From: CAZQQN01 sp964549595
Lineage (GTDB): Bacteria; Bacteroidota; Bacteroidia; CAILMK01; CAYYUA01
Direction: 5' to 3'
Assembly: GCA_964549595.1 (NCBI GenBank)
Contig: CAZJWK010000042.1
Location: 1-20,381 of the forward strand
DNA: 20,381 bases
Below the pieces are notes generated by a model. That model ran no database searches. It was given only the letters and a program-made list of their open reading frames with translations, and was not told the origin of the DNA. The position numbers and the translations under genes are program-made. Below are positions 15,501-20,381 of this stretch, in pieces. Positions within the stretch are counted from its first letter, which is position 1. Every line of letters starts with the position of its first letter.

Positions 15501-17988
15501 TTTTGTTCCCCTTTTTGTCAAGGTTGTAAACGGCCAGGCAAACATCGTATAAGCCGCTTCTCAAAAACCAGATTTCTGGATTCTGACTTTTATCATCTGT
15601 TCCCTCAACATAACGGTATCTTGGAAAAGCTCCCTTTAGTACAGGGGTTACATCCCAGCGCCAGCCTGCTACGTGTTTGGATGAAAAATCTTTCAGTTTA
15701 ACCGTATCAAACCTGAAAATATCGGTGTTTTCCGCGAAGAATCTGGCTTTCGGCTGCTCATGGGGTTTAACAATCTCAATATCCTTGCTTGTGGTATCAC
15801 TAAGGTTGCAAAAACTATGGGTTATTTTAACCTTATTCGTGCCTAAATTATCAGTGCTTAGCTTTGCTTTAACACCCTTTGCCACTTGTTTCCCATTCAA
15901 ATACCATTTGAAATTTCCGGAAATATCACCTTCATATTTAACCTCAAATGGGGATTTGTAATAACCGGTATCAGGCACTGAAACCTCAAGGCTATCCGGT
16001 TTTTCAATGATATTTGATTCATCGGCCCCAACCGAGGGATTGGCCAAGCAGCGATTATCTCCGTCATAATCCTCATTTATTCGCAGATTTACTCCCCTTA
16101 AAAAGCTTTTGCCGGTTTTCAGATGTAAATCTTCATTAGATTTAAACCGGGCATTCTTGCTCCATCCCAGGTCATTTTGGTCAAATTCATTCTGCCTCCA
16201 GATCTTAAGGGTTGCGAATTGTTGATTACCTGATTTGAACAAAATGGAAGGATGGTCATAATTGTTACCATTGTAAGTTTCGCCCTTGGCATTAGTCTCT
16301 TTGACACAAACAGTTTGCCCACCCTTGAAGTTATTGTTTTTGATGTTATTACGCTTGCCTTTTCTTAAATGCAGGACATAATCACCAGTAGTCGACTTAA
16401 CGCTGTTGTGATAAAAATTTATTTGTTTGCTGCTATCAATGATGACAGCACTTCCTGAGCCTTTGTGAAGTACCATGTTATTCTGAAAGTCCGTACCAGA
16501 ACAATTGTAAGTGCTTAATCCAGGGCCGAAATTCCTTTCTATCCGGTTTCGACTGATCAGGGCATTCTTAACCTGGTTACATGTAATGCCTTCACCTGTT
16601 GCGGAATCCACCTGATTGTTTTTAATATGTAGATTATTAATGCTTGCAGCCTGGACACCATCCACATCTCCAGCTTGTTTGCCCTTCATTGCCAAATGAT
16701 TGTCTTCAATGAATGCATTTTTGCAATTAAAAACACGAATCCCTTCTTCCCCGAACTTATACACTTTATTATTTTTGATTTCAGCCGAGTTAATATCTTC
16801 TACTTGGATTCCCGTTTCTCTCACCTTCTTAATTTCATTGTTTTTGACCTCCACATTATCTTTTAAATCACCGGCTAATATAGTAATACCATCCCTTCCA
16901 ATGATATTACCCACCGTATCTTTTAATGTATTATCCAAAACTTTAACATTTGAATAATCTGAAACAAATATTGCCCCTATCCCCCAATTGTGAAAGTTAT
17001 TCTCCTTTATCTTTATCTTATCACCACTGTTCTGAAATCGCACACTATACTTAAATCCATTACTTGTATAAAAGAAATTATCAACTATTGTCACATCATT
17101 ACTTCCATTGACGTTTATTCCTTGCCCAGGGTCTGAAAAACCCGGTAAACTAACGGGTGTCTTAATGTAGCAAGATTTAACCGTTATGTGTTCAGCATTG
17201 TTAAGTGCATTAAATGCATTGCCTTCACCGGTATTTTCGATTTTCATCTTTTGAAAGGTAATATAATCAGATCCTGAAACGGCAATAGTGGGGTCTGCCC
17301 TTCCTATCCAACCACCACTCGTATTAGCAGTGATCTCTGTTTGGGTTTTCCCGGCCCCTTTAAAAGTCAAGGTATTGGAGCGGGAAAGACCATCAATTCC
17401 TTTAATTTCAAAAGGTCCGTGGTGGGTACCCGCTTTTATAGTCATTTTAACCGGACCACACACTCCATATTGTTTCAAATCATTTAAGGCATCGCTAAAC
17501 CGGGAATAATCAGAAGGCCTGCTGCCGATTGTGAAGTTTCCGCTCATCGGCAATGCAATGCTTTTTTTCGCTTCGTCATTGTTGGGGTTTGCGTCCCTCT
17601 TACCATTTGGTTTGCTACTGGAAACAAGGATGTTATAATCTTTTGCTGACTCAGCCTTAAAATCACCAAGGTAAATACTGGTATCCTGGCTTTTGCCCAA
17701 GGTTTGCCTCAATTTGAAGGCTCCCTGACGATCACCATTCAGTGACCAGGATAACGTTACACTGTCTATTACTTCGTCACCGGCATTGCTAACCGTGGCA
17801 TAAACTGCTGTTTTCCCAGGGCAAGGGTTATACAAAGAATCCACCGAAACCACTGCTGCATCATGGGATCGTCCATGTGTAAAGGATAGGAGTACTATGG
17901 CCATAAATAATGTGGAAGCCATCCCTTTCCAAAGTTGAAGATTACTCCGTCTACCGTTTTTCCGATTGTTTTTACTTACCACAGTCAT
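12577..17988 (-). CDS. Giant T9SS-secreted beta-helix/CUB/GEVED/DUF5011 protein
   Basis: An 1803-residue surface or secreted protein. Residues 1-~42 carry a basic, then hydrophobic signal sequence (TLFMAIVLLSF). About 43-145 is CARDB-like. About 150-655 is a right-handed parallel beta-helix, seen as repeating ~22-residue turns (VEVKNNEI, AEIKNNKV, AFIEDNHL, LHIKNNQV, ALISRNRI). Ig-like sequence (660-740) and a PKD-like domain (745-843) follow. A CUB-like domain lies at 849-968 (YADYLRIYDG, VYVEFSTD). Further Ig/PKD-like sequence spans 975-1150, then a GEVED-like domain (1153-1296; VDFDKDGSF, FGEYEDYGI). Five DUF5011-type repeats occupy 1299-1708. The type A sorting domain is 1720-1803 (YPNPSNG, GIYLLKVEG). 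Start Met1 is uncertain; Met23 is possible. Binding or depolymerising glycans is plausible, but no catalytic residues are identified. Confidence 0.9.
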   Translation of the reverse strand: MTVVSKNNRKNGRRSNLQLWKGMASTLFMAIVLLSFTHGRSHDAAVVSVDSLYNPCPGKTAVYATVSNAGDEVIDSVTLSWSLNGDRQGAFKLRQTLGKSQDTSIYLGDFKAESAKDYNILVSSSKPNGKRDANPNNDEAKKSIALPMSGNFTIGSRPSDYSRFSDALNDLKQYGVCGPVKMTIKAGTHHGPFEIKGIDGLSRSNTLTFKGAGKTQTEITANTSGGWIGRADPTIAVSGSDYITFQKMKIENTGEGNAFNALNNAEHITVKSCYIKTPVSLPGFSDPGQGINVNGSNDVTIVDNFFYTSNGFKYSVRFQNSGDKIKIKENNFHNWGIGAIFVSDYSNVKVLDNTLKDTVGNIIGRDGITILAGDLKDNVEVKNNEIKKVRETGIQVEDINSAEIKNNKVYKFGEEGIRVFNCKNAFIEDNHLAMKGKQAGDVDGVQAASINNLHIKNNQVDSATGEGITCNQVKNALISRNRIERNFGPGLSTYNCSGTDFQNNMVLHKGSGSAVIIDSSKQINFYHNSVKSTTGDYVLHLRKGKRNNIKNNNFKGGQTVCVKETNAKGETYNGNNYDHPSILFKSGNQQFATLKIWRQNEFDQNDLGWSKNARFKSNEDLHLKTGKSFLRGVNLRINEDYDGDNRCLANPSVGADESNIIEKPDSLEVSVPDTGYYKSPFEVKYEGDISGNFKWYLNGKQVAKGVKAKLSTDNLGTNKVKITHSFCNLSDTTSKDIEIVKPHEQPKARFFAENTDIFRFDTVKLKDFSSKHVAGWRWDVTPVLKGAFPRYRYVEGTDDKSQNPEIWFLRSGLYDVCLAVYNLDKKGNKRWDTLCRTDYIEVNEEKTICNGDRSKENHNYLFDDGGKEGTYSNNQNCAYTINPCTDTVKLTIKEFDLQKYADYLRIYDGKSDDGEPLWNVQKYGRSGISGNKDNAGFDTAFTATSGSVYVEFSTDANTTRKGFKLEWESTGNNYKVPKASIGGKDTVCKGYQHQYFSQSETNNTSHVSRNWYLNDFDFAEVGKRYQYEAKSAGNDTLYLVTRECGLADTTRKIIHVRDPQQINQKSFSANNQTPDVGTDVVSFDYTASSCGKDVEWKFQPSDKVQFVNSTNAHSKEPDVIFHDTGCFDVKLVVSNDAVSDSLKKSCYINPVDYCTPNVMNTNPDAGISFFSLNEIANASTNGKIRYQNFSKEQTTYLTKGVNYDVTVKRNTNLHAVSRKIWVDFDKDGSFDSKQELVAEQHGSLSFTWNPDFTVPASAEKGVTKLRVGTFLKPDNGSCGTPAFGEYEDYGIRIIKDQEPPEITLDGNNPIRMQACQSLANFDTGAKAMDNRDGNLTARLKVDNQVDTAVAGEYQINYSATDNHGNTGTKSRKVIVKADTTKPEISLKDANPYVHLVGNNFAEPGYQTSDNCSGVANLNRSSTVNQGEVGTYEVTYLLKDEAGNQAKTTRTVLVKDTLEPSVSLKGDDPYEVLVDSSFNDPGVQYSDNYWGQGSITLTKSGTVNTSKVGNYELTYSVTDSSGNGPVSRSRTVKVQDTFAPKVSATTEDTLKIRVFTSVEPSDVIANVADNYYEKDDLSLIKQGDYYTHFKDGKADSLGLFEMQWVYSDPSGNQKAVTKMVEVVDKTAPEISLKGQSYVKIQRWKETSYVDSYKVTDNYYGKEDITVRKKGSYFSDYIQEGYPSGTYEIRYQAEDSSGNQSGLTFRYVETIRSTGVKGENDKNLDVEAYPNPSNGRVNISFKLEKEKELTIQVLDQTGSIIRDFDRKKVREHDFRINMANEAAGIYLLKVEGNGIHQTKQIELVR

Positions 17989-18094
17989 AGTTTTTCATTT
18001 TTTTGTTTCATAGAGGGTAGACGAAATCCAAATCAAGGTGTTGGGTCACAATTAAGCATTCTTAAACCAATTTTTAAGTTTCCAAAATGGTATT

Positions 18095-18102
18095 TAAATT
18101 TG
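18095..18102 (+). promoter_or_regulatory. Possible -7 element for the 18150 gene
   Basis: TAAATTTG matches TAnnTTTG and lies 47 bases before the ATG at 18150, within the 161-base divergent gap shared with the giant T9SS gene. A -33 TTTG is not evident. For the minus-strand gene I found no convincing -7 match in the same gap. Confidence 0.35.
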
Positions 18103-18149
18103 TAATTAACTCAATTACAGTAAATTATTAACTTTTTTCCTTAAATCTT

Positions 18150-19691
18150 ATGAGTACTACATCAGACCTTTACAACCTTATTAATGGATTGACTAAATCG
18201 GAGAAGCGATACTTTAAAGTGTTTGCTAAAAAGCATCAATCCGCTGAAAATAAGGATTACCTTACGTTGTTCAATAAAATCGGAGCGTTACCTGAAGCAG
18301 ATGATAATAAACTAAAGCGTAAATTAAAGCAGTATCAGGGCATCCTTAAGAAACTTCCGGTTCTCAAAAATTACCTTTATCAAACCATTCTGGAAAGCCT
18401 CAGAAATTTCCACAAGGATAAATCCATAGACCTGACTATTTACAGGCTATTAGAAACTGTTCATATCCTGTTTGATAAAAATCACCATGAGCAAGTCCTT
18501 AAACTTTTAACCAAAGCCCGGGCCCTGGCGGAATCTTATGAAAAACACAGTTTGCTGCTAATCATTAGTGACTGGGAACACACGGTCTACCGTAAAAAAA
18601 GGGATAACCAAGCCCTTAAGAAGTTCATTGGGGATGGCTACCCTGAACAACAGGACTTGATGAAAATCCTGGAGAATAAATTCAACCTCCGCAAACTGGA
18701 GTCTGAAATATTTGCCCTGAAAGAGGATCTTAATTACGTAAGGAATGAAAGGGAAGCCCGTTTTTTTGATCAGATCATAAGAAATCCGCTCCTAAAGGAT
18801 GAAAACCAGGCTTTATCCTTTGATGCCAAGAAAAGCTATTATACCACGCTTTATATTTACCATCGCGTAAAAGGCAATTTAGTGCAGGGTTATGAAATGG
18901 GTAAACAGATCGTTCATCTGTTTGACCAGTATCCGAAGGAAATTGAAACAAGGCCTCAACAGTACCTTGTAACGATCGGTAATTTATTGGGCATTCAGAA
19001 AGAGCTCGGTAAGTACGAAGAATGCGTAAATACACTGGAAAAGTTTAATCCGATCAAGGGTAAAAGCAACCTAATAGATAAGGAAGTGTTTTTACTGGAG
19101 TACCAGGTAAGGCTTATTATTAGTTTGGACCTTGGCCATTATAACGAGGGAATCCGATTAAAGGAACCCATACTGGAAGGCTTGAAAAAATATGAAGGGC
19201 TAATCCGGCAGGATTGGATCCTGGATTTTTACTTCGACCAGGCTTTATTACACCTTATGGCTGGAAAGTTAGATCAAGCTCTGGATTGGATCAATACCAT
19301 GCTCAATGCTATGCCTAAGGATCAAATGCTCCAAAAGCATACCTATGCCAGACTGTTAGACCTTATGATTAGGTATGATATGGGAGATAACCGTTATTTG
19401 GTTAATGCCATTCGGTCTACTTATCGCTTTTTATCAAGCCGGGAAAGGCTCTATGACTTTGAAAACCTGGTGCTTAAGTTCTTAAAGACATTGCCAAAGG
19501 TTAAAAATTGGAGAGAATACAGGAGAAACTTGTTATGGCTGCAGGAAGAATTACAATCATTGGCCCAGAACCCGAATGAAAAGCGGGTAATGAACTATCT
19601 CCATTTTCCGGCATGGCTTGAGAGTAAAATAAATCAAATGCCTTTTGCTAAAGCGGTTCAAAAACGAGCCTCTGAGACCGGCTATTTTTAG
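18150..19691 (+). CDS. Large helical, TPR-like protein of unknown function
   Basis: The product is a 513-residue cytoplasmic protein without signal peptide or membrane helix. It opens MSTTSDLYNLINGLTKSEKRYFKVF, an N-terminus I associate with uncharacterised Bacteroidota proteins. The body is almost entirely charged amphipathic helix. Three similar helix-turn units begin at Gly287 (GKYEECVNTLEKF), Gly329 (GHYNEGIRLKEPIL) and Gly372 (GKLDQALDWINTML), spaced 42 and 43 residues. This is the periodicity of long TPR-type repeats rather than the 34-residue canonical TPR. The helical solenoid suggests a protein-protein scaffold or sensor, but no enzymatic or DNA-binding motif is visible. It is transcribed divergently from the T9SS protein gene and is followed by a palindromic element. 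Confidence 0.7.
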   Translation: MSTTSDLYNLINGLTKSEKRYFKVFAKKHQSAENKDYLTLFNKIGALPEADDNKLKRKLKQYQGILKKLPVLKNYLYQTILESLRNFHKDKSIDLTIYRLLETVHILFDKNHHEQVLKLLTKARALAESYEKHSLLLIISDWEHTVYRKKRDNQALKKFIGDGYPEQQDLMKILENKFNLRKLESEIFALKEDLNYVRNEREARFFDQIIRNPLLKDENQALSFDAKKSYYTTLYIYHRVKGNLVQGYEMGKQIVHLFDQYPKEIETRPQQYLVTIGNLLGIQKELGKYEECVNTLEKFNPIKGKSNLIDKEVFLLEYQVRLIISLDLGHYNEGIRLKEPILEGLKKYEGLIRQDWILDFYFDQALLHLMAGKLDQALDWINTMLNAMPKDQMLQKHTYARLLDLMIRYDMGDNRYLVNAIRSTYRFLSSRERLYDFENLVLKFLKTLPKVKNWREYRRNLLWLQEELQSLAQNPNEKRVMNYLHFPAWLESKINQMPFAKAVQKRASETGYF

Positions 19692-19703
19692 CGGTCATTT
19701 ATT

Positions 19704-19751
19704 TTTCCCGGGTATTGATCAATACCCTTCAGCCCCATTTTTACCGGGAAA
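19704..19751. repeat. Nested palindromes downstream of the TPR-like gene
   Basis: GGGTATTGATCAATACCC (19710-19727) is a perfect 18-base palindrome. As RNA it folds into a seven-pair stem with a GATC loop, 18 bases after the stop at 19691. An overlapping longer-range repeat, TTTCCCGG (19704-19711) with CCGGGAAA (19744-19751), encloses it and shares two bases with its left arm, so the two hairpins compete. No T-tract follows directly. It may be an atypical terminator of the 18150 gene or a protein-binding site for the photolyase gene. Confidence 0.5.
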
Positions 19752-19883
19752 GCCGAATAAACGTAGGTAATTATTGCTTATGATGGGCTCAAAAGGATTG
19801 TGAAAGGCAATGAAGGTTTTACCCCATCAGGTGTTCTTTAGTAAAAGCGCCAATAAACAAAGCTTTTTCTCTCATGTTTATAG

Positions 19884-20381
19884 AGGATATATCAGGACAT
19901 CAACATCCTTTGGTTCAAGCGGGATTTAAGGCTAAAGGACCATACCCCTTTGGAAAAAGCCTGTGAAGCCGATAAACCCCTTTTGATCCTGTATATTCAC
20001 GAACCAAGCCTAATCAATCATGATCATTATTCGCAACGGCATTTCCGTTTTATCCGTCAATCCATAGAAACCCTCAATAACCAATTAAATCATTATGGCA
20101 CCCGTATCCTGGTGATAAAAGATGAAGCACCCCGGGCATTCCGTGCTATCAGTCAATTATCGCCTATTGCTAACGTATTTTCCCATGAAGAAACCGGCCT
20201 TGAAGTAACTTATAAACGGGACCTGGCATTGGAAGGATGGTTCAGGGAAATGGGAATTGAATGGTGGGAATTTTTGAACAACGGCGTTTTCAGGGGTTTA
20301 AAAAACAGGCAGGGATGGGTGAACAAATGGTACCAAAACATGAACAAAGCCGTTGTTGATCCGGATTTGGGGAAAGGCAAA
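19884..20381 (+). CDS. Photolyase/cryptochrome-family protein, N-terminal part (3' truncated by window)
   Basis: The open frame runs from after a TAG at 19881-19883 to the window edge (166 codons). From position 19899 it reads INILWFKRDLRLKDHTPLEKA, the signature N-terminus of the DNA photolyase alpha/beta (antenna-binding) domain. LILYIHEPS, HYSQRHFRFIRQSI, FSHEETGLEVTYKRD and NGVFRGLKNRQGWVNKW follow, as in the bacterial cryptochrome/photolyase group. These flavoproteins repair UV-induced pyrimidine dimers with blue light or act as photosensors; the FAD-binding half lies outside the window. No ATG, GTG or TTG precedes the motif in frame. The only nearby ATG (19874) is one frame off and stops after 30 codons. 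A non-standard start (for example ATC at 19899) or a one-base indel must be assumed. Confidence 0.8.

Noticed and set aside
12795..17509. Many plus-strand open frames of 60-115 codons opposite the giant gene (for example 14911-15258)
   Set aside because: All lie antisense within one long, well-supported 1803-codon frame, have no family similarity I can see, and arise from its codon pattern.
1..20381. tRNA, rRNA, CRISPR array, prophage or toxin-antitoxin module
   Set aside because: I found no cloverleaf-like sequence, no regularly spaced direct repeats and no recognisable phage or toxin-antitoxin proteins when reading the window.

Overview
The window comes from a member of the Bacteroidota, most likely a Cytophagia-type marine or soil bacterium. 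The evidence is a giant secreted protein with a type IX secretion (T9SS) C-terminal sorting domain, a GWxTD-family protein (a family I know from Bacteroidota), a TatA with the N-terminus usual in this phylum, weak or absent Shine-Dalgarno sequences, and several matches to the Bacteroidota -7 promoter element (TAnnTTTG), one with a well-spaced -33 TTTG.

Layout. Positions 1-434 hold a decayed stretch with a short IS66-transposase-like remnant on the minus strand. Next come two strikingly AT-rich plus-strand genes, a class I methyltransferase (507-1238) and a GT-B (GT4-type) glycosyltransferase (1296-2576). They look like the end of a surface-polysaccharide island. The glycosyltransferase overlaps tail-to-tail with a minus-strand housekeeping operon, tatA - gatA - mltD-like lytic transglycosylase (5815 down to 2554). 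Divergent from tatA is accA (6036-6992), whose end nearly touches the end of a minus-strand WbqC-family gene (6997-7623). A 16-bp gap separates the start of wbqC from a plus-strand cluster of three closely spaced genes: a GWxTD protein, an LpxL/HtrB-type acyltransferase and a GT2 glycosyltransferase (7640-11030). This cluster is probably an operon for the cell envelope and ends in a hairpin plus T-tract. Two unrecognised plus-strand genes follow (11190-11501 and 11644-12261).

Positions 12577-17988 (minus) encode an 1803-residue T9SS-exported multidomain protein. In order it has a signal peptide, a CARDB-like domain, a right-handed parallel beta-helix, Ig/PKD-like modules, a CUB-like domain, a GEVED-like domain, five DUF5011-type Ig repeats and the type A sorting domain. 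A strong intrinsic terminator follows it. On the plus strand after that come a large helical, TPR-like protein of unknown role (18150-19691), a nested palindromic element, and the first ~160 codons of a photolyase/cryptochrome-family gene. That gene runs off the window and has no standard start codon in its own frame.

Most of the window is envelope biology: peptidoglycan remodelling, lipid A acylation, glycan assembly, protein export and a large surface or secreted adhesin or enzyme. I see no tRNA, rRNA, CRISPR array, prophage or clear defence system. I also see no convincing undescribed multi-gene system. The best candidates for new biology are the unrecognised genes at 11190, 11644 and 18150 and the domain combination of the giant secreted protein.
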